6,243 bases of DNA from Sphingomonadaceae bacterium (GCA_019239785.1 JAFAZM010000332.1:1-6243); one strand, 5' to 3'. Counted from the first letter of the stretch, positions 1 to 5,878 are shown. The notes: generated by a model not told the origin, from the sequence alone. A program made the numbers and translations.

Positions 1-2723
1 CTGTCGCGGATCGGCGGCACCGCCTTGAAGAATTCGTGCGCGTCCTCGACGGTCATGTCGAGCACATCGGCAATGCTCCGGCCCTTGAACTTCACCTCCA
101 GCGTCTCGCGATTGTAGCGCTGGCCGTGGCAGACGTCGCAGGTGACGTAGACGTCGGGCAGGAAGTGCATCTCGATCTTGATCAGGCCGTCGCCGGCGCA
201 GGCCTCGCAGCGGCCGCCCTTGACGTTAAAGCTGAACCGGCCGGGCTTGTAGCCGCGCGCCTGGCTCTCGGGCAGGCCGGCGAACCAGTCGCGGATCTGG
301 GTGAAGGCGCCGGTATAGGTGGCCGGGTTGGAGCGCGGGGTGTGGCCGATCGGCGACTGATCGATGTCGATCACCTTGTCGAGATAGTCGAGCCCGGTGA
401 CCTTCTCGTGCCGGCCGGCCTGGATGCGGGCGCCGTTCAGGTGGCGCGCGGCGGCGGCGTAGAGGGTGTCGATGGTGAAGCTCGACTTGCCCGAGCCGGA
501 GACGCCGGTGATGCAGGTGAAGGTGCCGAGCGGGATCGCGGCGGTGACGTCCTTGAGGTTGTTGGCGCGGGCGCCGTGGACCGTGAGCTTGCGGCCGTTG
601 CCCTTGCGGCGCTTGCCGGGCAGCGGGACGTTGCGGCGGCCGGTGAGATAATCGGCGGTGAGGCTGTCGGTGCAGGCGAGCACCTCGTCGAGCTTGCCCT
701 GGCAGACGATATGGCCGCCGTGGATGCCGGCGCCCGGGCCCATGTCGATCACGTAATCGGCATGGCGGATCGCATCCTCGTCATGCTCGACGACGAGGAC
801 GGTGTTGCCGAGATCCCGAAGCCGCTGCAGCGTGACCAGCAGCCGATCGTTGTCGCGCTGGTGGAGGCCGATGCTCGGCTCGTCGAGCACGTAGAGCACG
901 CCGGAGAGGCCGGAGCCGATCTGGCTGGCGAGGCGGATGCGCTGGCTCTCGCCGCCGGAGAGCGTGCCCGAGGTGCGGTTCAGGTCGAGATAGTCGAGGC
1001 CGACATTGTTGAGGAAGCCGAGCCGCTCGTTGATCTCCTTGAGGATGGCGCGGGCGATCTCGTTCTGGGTCGGGGTCAATTTCTCCGACAGGGTGGAAAA
1101 CCATTCGAGCGCGTGGCGGACCGAGCGGGCGGTCGCCTGGCTGATATGCTCGCCGGCGATCTTCACCGCGAGCGGCTCCGGGCGGAGGCGGGCGCCGTGG
1201 CAGGTCTCGCAGGGGGCGGGCGACTGATATTTGGAAAGCTCCTCCTGCATCCAGGCGGATTCGGTTTGCAGCATGCGGCGGTTGAGGTTGCCGATCACGC
1301 CGTCGAACGGCTTCTTCACCTCGTAGGACTTGCGGCCGTCGACGAAGCGCAGGGTGACCGGGCGGCCCTTGGTGCCGTTCAGGATGATGTCGTGGATCTC
1401 GGCGGGCAGGTCGCGCCAGGGGGTGTCGAGATCGAAGCCGAACTCGCGGGCGAGGCTGCCCAGCACCTGCATGTAATAAGGCGAGGGCGGGTTGGAGCGC
1501 GCCCAGGGGACGATCGCGCCCTTCTTGATGCTCAGGGCCTCGTTGGGGACGATCAGCTCCGGATCGAAGAGCTGCTTCTCGCCGAGCCCGTCGCAGCCCG
1601 GGCAGGCGCCCTGCGGCGCGTTGAAGCTGAACAGGCGCGGCTCGATCTCGGCGATGGTGAAGCCGGAAATCGGGCAGGCGAATTTCTCGGAGAAGGTGAT
1701 GCGGCCCGGGGGGGCGTTGTCGGCGAGGACCTGGCGTTCGTGGGCTTCCTCCAGCGCTTTGGCGACGCCGGTGCGGGCGGAGCTATTGTCGGCGCCTGCC
1801 GCCTCGACGGCGGAGGCATTGGGGCCTTCGATATCGTCGAGCTCGGAGGGGACGCGGAAGTGGGCGTGGGCTTCCGAGACATGCGACGACGCGCTCCCTC
1901 CCCTCGATGGGGAGGGTTGGGGTGGGGTGGCGTTGGTTTCGGGCTCAGTGCCGGCGGAGAGTCCACCCCCACCCAACCCTCCCCCATCAAGGGGGAGGGC
2001 TTTAGGATCTGCTGGGTCGAGATAGACGAGGCCGTCGGCCAGCTTCAGCGCCTGCTCGAGCGAGTCCGCCAGCCGCGTCTCGATCCCCTCGCGCACCACC
2101 AGGCGATCCACCACCACCTCGATGTCGTGCTTGTATTTCTTGTCGAGCGCGGGGGCGTCCTCGATCTCGTAGAATTTGCCGTCGATGCGGACGCGGGTGA
2201 AGCCGGCTTTCTGCCATTCGGCCAGCTCCTTGCGATACTCGCCCTTGCGGCCGCGGACGACCGGGGCGAGCAGATAGAGGCGCGTGCCTTCGGGCAGCGC
2301 CATCACCCGGTTGACCATCTGGCTGACCGTCTGCGCGGAGATGGGCAGGCCGGTGGCCGGGCTGTAGGGGATGCCGACCCGCGCCCAGAGCAGGCGCATG
2401 TAATCGTAGATCTCGGTGACGGTGGCGACCGTCGAGCGCGGGTTGCGCGAGGTCGTCTTCTGCTCGATCGAGATCGCTGGCGAGAGGCCCTCGATATGAT
2501 CGACGTCGGGCTTCTGCATCATCTCGAGGAACTGGCGCGCATAGGCGCTGAGGCTCTCGACGTAGCGGCGCTGCCCCTCGGCATAGATGGTGTCGAAGGC
2601 GAGAGAGGATTTGCCCGAGCCGGAGAGGCCGGTGATCACCGTCAGCGTCTCGCGCGGGATGTCGACGTCGACATCCTTGAGATTGTGCTCGCGCGCGCCG
2701 CGGACGCTCAGGTGGGTCAACAT
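1..2723 (-). CDS. uvrA: UvrA, excinuclease ABC subunit A (3' end outside window)
   Basis: UvrA is the cytoplasmic ABC-type ATPase that finds DNA lesions, hands them to UvrB and so starts nucleotide excision repair. The minus-strand frame stays open for 907 codons. Visible landmarks are Walker A GLSGSGKSS (residues 32-40), the VESLSAYARQF and HIEGLSPAISIEQK blocks, the first zinc module (C350, C374, C377), ABC signature LSGGES (588-593), Walker B with LDEPSIGLHQRD (from 613), the second Walker A GVSGSGKSS (740-748) and the second zinc module CxxC-x19-CxxC (839, 842, 862, 865). The second signature and Walker B lie beyond the window. ATG at 2723 is chosen because AGGTG sits 6 nt upstream and an in-frame TAG lies at 2733-2735; an in-frame GTG at 2732 overlaps that Shine-Dalgarno. 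Compared with E. coli UvrA there are about 97 extra residues before C350, about 36 of them encoded by a palindromic repeat. In the first zinc module the second usual cysteine is Ser353. Identification is certain from motif order and near-verbatim family blocks. Confidence 0.98.
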   Translation of the reverse strand, partial: MLTHLSVRGAREHNLKDVDVDIPRETLTVITGLSGSGKSSLAFDTIYAEGQRRYVESLSAYARQFLEMMQKPDVDHIEGLSPAISIEQKTTSRNPRSTVATVTEIYDYMRLLWARVGIPYSPATGLPISAQTVSQMVNRVMALPEGTRLYLLAPVVRGRKGEYRKELAEWQKAGFTRVRIDGKFYEIEDAPALDKKYKHDIEVVVDRLVVREGIETRLADSLEQALKLADGLVYLDPADPKALPLDGGGLGGGGLSAGTEPETNATPPQPSPSRGGSASSHVSEAHAHFRVPSELDDIEGPNASAVEAAGADNSSARTGVAKALEEAHERQVLADNAPPGRITFSEKFACPISGFTIAEIEPRLFSFNAPQGACPGCDGLGEKQLFDPELIVPNEALSIKKGAIVPWARSNPPSPYYMQVLGSLAREFGFDLDTPWRDLPAEIHDIILNGTKGRPVTLRFVDGRKSYEVKKPFDGVIGNLNRRMLQTESAWMQEELSKYQSPAPCETCHGARLRPEPLAVKIAGEHISQATARSVRHALEWFSTLSEKLTPTQNEIARAILKEINERLGFLNNVGLDYLDLNRTSGTLSGGESQRIRLASQIGSGLSGVLYVLDEPSIGLHQRDNDRLLVTLQRLRDLGNTVLVVEHDEDAIRHADYVIDMGPGAGIHGGHIVCQGKLDEVLACTDSLTADYLTGRRNVPLPGKRRKGNGRKLTVHGARANNLKDVTAAIPLGTFTCITGVSGSGKSSFTIDTLYAAAARHLNGARIQAGRHEKVTGLDYLDKVIDIDQSPIGHTPRSNPATYTGAFTQIRDWFAGLPESQARGYKPGRFSFNVKGGRCEACAGDGLIKIEMHFLPDVYVTCDVCHGQRYNRETLEVKFKGRSIADVLDMTVEDAHEFFKAVPPIRD
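1895..2000. repeat. Palindromic repeat element inserted in frame in uvrA
   Basis: Two G/C-rich arms, 1895-1930 and 1963-2000, are inverted copies of each other. The first reads CCCCTCGATGGGGAGGG then TTGGGGTGGGG. The reverse complement of the second reads CCCCCTTGATGGGGGAGGG then TTGGGTGGGGG. Each arm also contains its own small hairpin (CCCCTCGATGGGG; CCCCCATCAAGGGGG). A loop of about 32 nt (1931-1962) separates them. On the uvrA strand the element encodes residues 242-277, rich in Gly and then Pro/Ser, with no stop codon, and the UvrA frame is the same on both sides. No target-site duplication is obvious at the borders, which are approximate. From memory, repeats of this style are frequent in intergenic DNA of alphaproteobacteria; a copy inside an essential-type repair gene is unusual. 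Whether it is mobile is unknown. Confidence 0.88.
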
Positions 2724-2729
2724 ATTGTG

Positions 2730-2734
2730 CACCT
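2730..2734 (-). promoter_or_regulatory. uvrA ribosome binding site
   Basis: On the minus strand AGGTG lies 6 nt before the ATG at 2723. It decides between that ATG and the in-frame GTG at 2732-2730, which lies inside the site itself and directly follows an in-frame TAG. Confidence 0.65.
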
Positions 2735-2768
2735 AAGTTGAGCGAGGTGAGTCAGCATAGCCAAGGCT

Positions 2769-2783
2769 GTTCCAGATTTGTTC
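2769..2783 (-). promoter_or_regulatory. LexA (SOS) box upstream of uvrA
   Basis: The plus strand reads GTTC-CAGATTT-GTTC, an exact GTTC-N7-GTTC direct repeat (GAAC-N7-GAAC as read toward uvrA). This is the LexA operator type described for alphaproteobacteria such as Rhodobacter and Rhizobium, different from the enterobacterial CTG-N10-CAG box. Its near edge is 46 bases upstream of the uvrA start, a position suited to blocking a uvrA promoter. A TATGCT hexamer (2754-2759, minus strand) between box and gene could be the -10 element, but no good -35 is seen. UvrA is a usual LexA target, so DNA-damage induction is the likely control. The same box could also affect the divergent gene 171 bases away, though that is speculative. 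Confidence 0.8.
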
Positions 2784-2797
2784 TGTTGTTAGTGGGC

Positions 2798-2812
2798 GAC
2801 GCCCCGGGCGTC
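2798..2812. repeat. 15-nt inverted repeat between divergent genes
   Basis: GACGCCC-C-GGGCGTC is a perfect inverted repeat with 7-bp arms around one central base, lying 15 bases from the LexA box. Its meaning is unknown. In DNA this rich in G and C a short palindrome may be chance. Confidence 0.4.
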
Positions 2813-2886
2813 AACGCGGTCAGGGCGATGTGGGTTCGCGGGGGCGCAGAGGCAAGGCCGAGCGGTGGGGAAAGTGAATGAGACGG

Positions 2887-2904
2887 GCGTGACGGCCGTC
2901 ACGC
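2887..2904. promoter_or_regulatory. 18-bp perfect palindrome, possible operator of the downstream operon
   Basis: GCGTGACGGCCGTCACGC is a perfect dyad with no central gap. It ends 49 bases before the ATG at 2954. A TAGCAT hexamer at 2925-2930 could be a -10 box, which would place the right edge of the dyad about where a -35 element would sit. A full dyad at this position is typical of an operator for a dimeric regulator, but I cannot name the regulator and none is encoded in the window. The lack of a loop and of a T-run argues against a terminator. Confidence 0.5.
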
Positions 2905-2953
2905 GTCCAAGGCCGACACCGCATTAGCATGGCATTCATCGAAGGAGGCGATG

Positions 2954-3241
2954 ATGGCCGAAGAAAAACTGGACGTGGTGGTGTCGTCAAAGGCGAACAT
3001 CAGCGGTTACCACATGGTGTTCCGCGGAACGGGCGTCGACATGGAGGACGACCGAGGAGAAATAACTCACCCTGGTGGGGGGGCTCAGCATTATCTTGAG
3101 TGGTCCATGCTTGGCGAGCCGGGTGGCTCCATGAAGGTCCAGGTTCTCCGCAAGAACGGCGATGTAGTCGCGGCTCGCAATGCCTCCAAGATCCCGAACG
3201 GTGCTCCTGTCGGATACGACCGGATCAAGGTCACCCTTTAG
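2954..3241 (+). CDS. Small uncharacterised soluble protein (95 aa)
   Basis: I do not recognise this protein. It has no signal peptide, membrane segment or cysteine. Alternating hydrophobic and polar stretches (LDVVVSS, YHMVFRG, SMKVQVLRK, DVVAARN, RIKVTL), separated by Gly/Pro/Asn turns, suggest a compact all-beta fold, which is inference. A glycine run (HPGGGAQH) around residues 39-46 marks a flexible loop. Two ATGs, at 2951 and 2954, are in frame. GGAGG at 2944-2948 is only 2 nt from the first and 5 nt from the second, so the second is preferred; the first would add one Met. It is the first gene of a tight plus-strand unit, followed 14 nt later by an exported beta-barrel-like protein. It lies behind an 18-bp palindrome that may control it. 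A strong Shine-Dalgarno and ordinary codon structure make it a credible gene despite its size. Confidence 0.8.
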   Translation: MAEEKLDVVVSSKANISGYHMVFRGTGVDMEDDRGEITHPGGGAQHYLEWSMLGEPGGSMKVQVLRKNGDVVAARNASKIPNGAPVGYDRIKVTL

Positions 3242-3255
3242 GCGGGAAAAATATC

Positions 3256-4410
3256 ATGCGCATTCTCTTCCTGTCCTCGTCCGCGCTCGCACTCCTTGTC
3301 GGCGAAGGTAGCGCCCTTGCGCAGCAGCAGGGGCCGGCGAGCGCGCCACCGACGCCTGCCGCGACGGCCAGCCTCGATATTAATCGGGTCGCAAGCGGCG
3401 GACCGAACGACCGCGCATTGGGCGCAGCAGCCTTGCCCGAGATCCAGCTGCTCGCCAGCGCGGACGACAAAGTCGCCAGCCTCGCTTGGACCTTCAGCAC
3501 GAGCCCAGCCGGCGACGGCTTATCTTATTCGCAGTTTTCGCTGCGACTTGCGACGTCGATCCAGGATAAAGAGGGCGATAATGAATTGCTGGGCCTAACC
3601 GGGTTCCCTGGCGGCACTGAGCTCAAACTAAACTTCACTCAATTTTTCGGGCACACGCGAAGCCCAGAGGGCGCAGCCCTCGAAAACGAAAATGGGATCA
3701 TCGAGCAGGCAGTATCCGTCTGCCAGAACGATCCCGCTCTCAACGCTGCGCGGCGAGCACAGGTCTGCAATCTGGACAACCCCGATTCTCCAGGCGTCTC
3801 GGACCTGATCTGGCGCTACAATCGCGACCGGTTCGACGAATTCAATCGTGGCCGGTTCGCCCCGGTTTTCCCGTTCGTCGGCGTCGAGATCGGTGCTAAT
3901 CAGGACCGCTTCAGTTACTTGGATCGGGCCGCGTTTTCACTCTCGAAGGTATCGCGCTTCGGCTACTCAGGCACGCTGTTCGGCGGAGCGATCTTCACTC
4001 ATTCCCTCACCTCCGTCACCGGGTCGTTCACCTTTTCACGGCGCTATAATGCGCATGGCCCCGTAACGCTGTGTCAAACGATCAATGCGACGCAGCAGCA
4101 GTGTTTGACCGGCCCCGATGGCCGGCCCGATGTCAGTCGCCATACGGTCATAGCACTCGAATTACGGCACGCTTTCCGCGCTCGCGATGACGGCCCAGCC
4201 GCAGTCGCCATAGCGCCAGAGCTGAGCGCCGACCTCCGAGAACATTCCTATTCCATCAATGTGCCGATTTACCTCGCCCAAGACGCGAGCCACAGGCTCA
4301 GAGGTGGCGTGCGGCTTGGATACGTCAATCGCAGAGCACCTGGTGGAGGGCGCGAGGGTGAGTTCAACGCCGGCGTATTTGTCGGCGTACCCTTCCAGCT
4401 CTTCCGCTAG
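3256..4410 (+). CDS. Secreted protein, predicted outer-membrane beta-barrel (384 aa)
   Basis: The N-terminus MRILFLSSSALALLVGEG followed by SALA-QQQ is a clear Sec signal peptide, with cleavage likely after Ala22. This fixes the start at 3256, although the frame is open further upstream inside the preceding gene. A Pro/Ala linker (about 23-40) follows. From about residue 62 many short amphipathic strands ending in turns appear (KVASLAWTFSTS, YSQFSLRLATSI, TELKLNFTQFFG, FAPVFPFVGVEIG, YSGTLFGGAIF, HTVIALELRHAF, RLRGGVRLGYV, FNAGVFVGVPFQLF). There is no hydrophobic helix. The protein ends FQLFR, close to the aromatic C-terminus used by the barrel assembly machinery but with one extra Arg. Two cysteine pairs, 156/171 and 273/283, could close extracellular loops. 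The family is not recognised and no enzymatic motif is visible. It is the middle gene of a three-gene unit. TTA and CTA codons and weaker third-position bias set it apart from uvrA. Membrane topology is inferred. Confidence 0.85.
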   Translation: MRILFLSSSALALLVGEGSALAQQQGPASAPPTPAATASLDINRVASGGPNDRALGAAALPEIQLLASADDKVASLAWTFSTSPAGDGLSYSQFSLRLATSIQDKEGDNELLGLTGFPGGTELKLNFTQFFGHTRSPEGAALENENGIIEQAVSVCQNDPALNAARRAQVCNLDNPDSPGVSDLIWRYNRDRFDEFNRGRFAPVFPFVGVEIGANQDRFSYLDRAAFSLSKVSRFGYSGTLFGGAIFTHSLTSVTGSFTFSRRYNAHGPVTLCQTINATQQQCLTGPDGRPDVSRHTVIALELRHAFRARDDGPAAVAIAPELSADLREHSYSINVPIYLAQDASHRLRGGVRLGYVNRRAPGGGREGEFNAGVFVGVPFQLFR

Positions 4411-4437
4411 CAATCCCGGCTCGAAATGGAGGCCGAT

Positions 4438-4782
4438 ATGACCGATCCCTGCAAAGACTATTTTGATTTTCTATTTAGTGCCGGATATTGGGCTATCATT
4501 GGGGGAATCCTTCTAGGATTCGCGCTAGCGATCGTCTCGCTTATCCTTGCGCTTCGCAAAAACCCCCAACTTACGACCGCAGCGGGGGCAACACCTGCCA
4601 CGCCGCTCGCAATCCTGGAGGCAATCAGAGGCTTTCTGCAGGCCTTGTCCGCGGCACCGACTTGGCTCGCGCTCGTCGGTGTAGGGGTTCTCCTATTGTG
4701 GATGGCAGGCAATAATGTCGCCGAGCGGTGCCCGCTAGCGACCTCATCTCACAGCGCCCAGGATCCGGCACACAAACAATAA
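4438..4782 (+). CDS. Small two-helix inner-membrane protein (114 aa), unknown function
   Basis: This protein is not recognised. It has a short polar N-terminus (MTDPCKDYFDF), a first hydrophobic segment at about 17-39 (from YWAIIGGILLG to LILAL), a basic Arg-Lys end, a cytoplasmic-type linker with Thr/Ala/Pro (45-57), an amphipathic stretch (LAILEAIRGFLQAL, 58-70), a second hydrophobic segment at about 76-90 (WLALVGVGVLLLWM), and a polar tail ending HKQ. By the positive-inside rule the RK-bearing loop would face the cytoplasm, with both termini in the periplasm. Cys5 and Cys98 would then lie on the same side. An in-frame ATG exists at 4426, but GGAGG at 4428-4432 lies 5 nt before the ATG at 4438, so the latter is chosen. 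It begins 27 nt after the beta-barrel gene, implying co-transcription and perhaps a shared envelope role. Small two-helix proteins of this kind could be holin-like, an assembly partner or a toxin-like factor, and the sequence does not choose between them. Confidence 0.8.
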   Translation: MTDPCKDYFDFLFSAGYWAIIGGILLGFALAIVSLILALRKNPQLTTAAGATPATPLAILEAIRGFLQALSAAPTWLALVGVGVLLLWMAGNNVAERCPLATSSHSAQDPAHKQ

Positions 4783-4814
4783 TGCCGTCAGGCGGTTACA
4801 CACAAACTCACGTG

Positions 4815-4850
4815 GGCTGTGCCGCTGCTTTCCTTGAGAAGAGCACAGCC
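4815..4850 (+). terminator. Possible hairpin terminator after the operon
   Basis: GGCTGTGC (4815-4822) and GCACAGCC (4843-4850) form a perfect 8-bp stem over a 20-nt loop, 32 nt after the last stop codon of the operon. No T-run follows, so it is not a standard intrinsic terminator. It may instead slow 3' decay or be incidental. Confidence 0.35.
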
Positions 4851-4882
4851 TGATCCATCTCGGTGGTTTGAAACGTGCCTGA

Positions 4883-4920
4883 GGCCTCCAAGGCTCGACC
4901 GCGACATCCTTTAGGAGGCC
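4883..4920. repeat. Inverted repeat enclosing a Shine-Dalgarno-like AGGAGG
   Basis: GGCCTCC (4883-4889) and GGAGGCC (4914-4920) are perfect 7-bp inverted arms with a 24-nt spacer. The right arm overlaps AGGAGG at 4913-4918, so folding would hide that site. No ATG, GTG or TTG follows at normal spacing, so this may be the leftover of a lost short gene or simply chance. Confidence 0.35.
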
Positions 4921-5017
4921 ACAAGATCAGCAAACACGCTGCGCACCAACTTGGCTCGCTATGGCGCTTGTAGCCGCGGCGGTATTCCGGGCGGCCAGGG
5001 AGGCAGGATGGGAGTCA

Positions 5018-5046
5018 TTGGTGCCCGGCCGCGCTTGCGCTAAACC
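5018..5046 (+). promoter_or_regulatory. Candidate promoter of the six-cysteine secreted protein gene
   Basis: TTGGTG (5018-5023) and TAAACC (5041-5046) are separated by 17 bases, the ideal distance for a housekeeping sigma factor. Each hexamer matches the consensus only in part. The placement would give a short leader of about 20 nt that just includes the ribosome binding site at 5062-5067. Confidence 0.35.
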
Positions 5047-5074
5047 ATGCGCGTCTCTGGGGGAGGGAAAGCCG

Positions 5075-5878
5075 ATGCAGAAGGCGATCTTCGCGGCACT
5101 GGCGCTGACGGCCCTTGGCACTGTAGCGCCAGCGCAGCTCGGGCCCGCTTCGGGCGCCGACCGTGCCGGCAATCGCCTGTTCCCCTTCCCGGCGTGGACG
5201 CGCGAGCGGGCCGACCCCTTCACCCTGCATTGCACCGCGGACCACCGCTGGTGCGCGCGGCTGCGGCGCGGCGCGGCCGGCGCCGGCTGGCGGCTCGAGC
5301 TGAGCAATGGCGCGGCGGCGCCCCAGTCGCTTGAGATCGCCGCGCCGGAGAATGAGACGACGACCCTGTCGATCTGGCCGCATATCGTGATCGAGCGCGA
5401 CGGCGCGGCGATCCTCGGCGTCGAACGCGTCGACGAGGGCGCCAATCCGCAGGGCGAATGGCGCTTCGTTCGGCTCGTCCTCGTCCGCGCCGCGCCGGGG
5501 CGGGCCTCGCTCCGGCAGGTGCTGGAGGTGCCGACCTTTGCCTATAACGGCCTCTACGCCTGCCTCCATCCGGGGGACCGGCGGCGGCGGTTCGGCGCCT
5601 GCATCAACAAGGCGCTCTACACCGGCACGCTAACGCTCGACCCGGGGACGGGGGCGGGGCCGCCGCACTTCCTGTTCGTCGCGCTGGCGCGGACCTGGCC
5701 GGCCCATGGGGTGTTGGAGCGCGAGCTGGACCGGCAGATCCCGCTGCGGCGATCGGACGTGCGCTGGGCGGTCGACCGGGAATGCAGCTATCGCTTCCGC
5801 GTCGCCTGGAACGGGGCGCAGGGAGTCTACATGCCCGACGGCCAATTCCCCCGCTGCCCCGACTATTTCGGCTTCTGA
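5075..5878 (+). CDS. Secreted, cysteine-containing protein of unknown function (267 aa)
   Basis: The start MQKAIFAALALTALGTV-APA-QLG is a typical signal peptide with a likely cut after Ala20, so the mature protein should be periplasmic or released. The ATG at 5075 is chosen because GGAGGG lies at 5062-5067, 7 nt upstream, and because the longer in-frame start at 4961 would place the signal peptide internally. No lipobox cysteine follows the hydrophobic stretch. The mature part has six cysteines (53, 60, 163, 176, 237, 261), an even number fitting three disulfides, two of them close pairs (HCTADHRWC; ACLHPGDRRRRFGAC). There are many beta-type segments (WRLELSNG, TTTLSIWPHIVIE, WRFVRLVLVRAA) and an aromatic end, CPDYFGF. 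No catalytic motif is recognised. A middle part, ERVDEGANPQGEWRFVRL, hints at a binding rather than a catalytic protein, which is a guess. G/C-ending codons dominate, as in uvrA, suggesting a long-resident host gene. Confidence 0.85.
   Translation: MQKAIFAALALTALGTVAPAQLGPASGADRAGNRLFPFPAWTRERADPFTLHCTADHRWCARLRRGAAGAGWRLELSNGAAAPQSLEIAAPENETTTLSIWPHIVIERDGAAILGVERVDEGANPQGEWRFVRLVLVRAAPGRASLRQVLEVPTFAYNGLYACLHPGDRRRRFGACINKALYTGTLTLDPGTGAGPPHFLFVALARTWPAHGVLERELDRQIPLRRSDVRWAVDRECSYRFRVAWNGAQGVYMPDGQFPRCPDYFGF

Larger units (their letters stand above)
4783..5074. other. Non-coding stretch after the three-gene unit
   Basis: No convincing gene is seen in these 292 bases. They hold an 8-bp inverted repeat (4815-4850), a second 7-bp one (4883-4920), a strong Shine-Dalgarno-like AGGAGG (4913-4918) with no start codon at a usable distance, and a possible promoter directly before the next gene. 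A frame open from 4961 joins the next gene, but the upstream part has neither a ribosome binding site nor a sensible protein character and would bury the signal peptide. Confidence 0.6.

Noticed and set aside
1553..1990. Pro/Ser/Arg-rich open frame on the minus strand
   Set aside because: It is an alternative frame of uvrA through the palindromic repeat. Peptides such as PHPNPPHRGEG are simply what that repeat yields when translated.
1895..2000. Reading the repeat as a CRISPR unit or as an insertion sequence with transposase
   Set aside because: There is a single copy with inverted arms rather than spaced direct repeats, and no transposase is encoded; it can only be a small non-autonomous repeat.
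36..2741. A 901-codon open frame on the plus strand opposite uvrA
   Set aside because: The opposite strand carries near-verbatim UvrA in full frame. The long plus frame is a by-product of the strong G/C third-position bias, its product is a monotonous Ala/Gly/Val/Asp-rich sequence, and no ribosome binding site fits its start.
3100..3255. Longer start for the beta-barrel gene, inside the preceding gene
   Set aside because: It would overlap the 95-aa gene in another frame and place a clear signal peptide in mid-protein; the ATG at 3256 is better.
4961..5074. N-terminal extension of the six-cysteine protein
   Set aside because: No ribosome binding site precedes 4961, and the signal peptide begins at 5075 behind a strong GGAGGG.
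5015..5569. 184-codon minus-strand frame opposite the secreted protein
   Set aside because: The plus strand shows a good start site, signal peptide and structured protein; the minus frame is Arg/Ala/Gly-rich shadow sequence.
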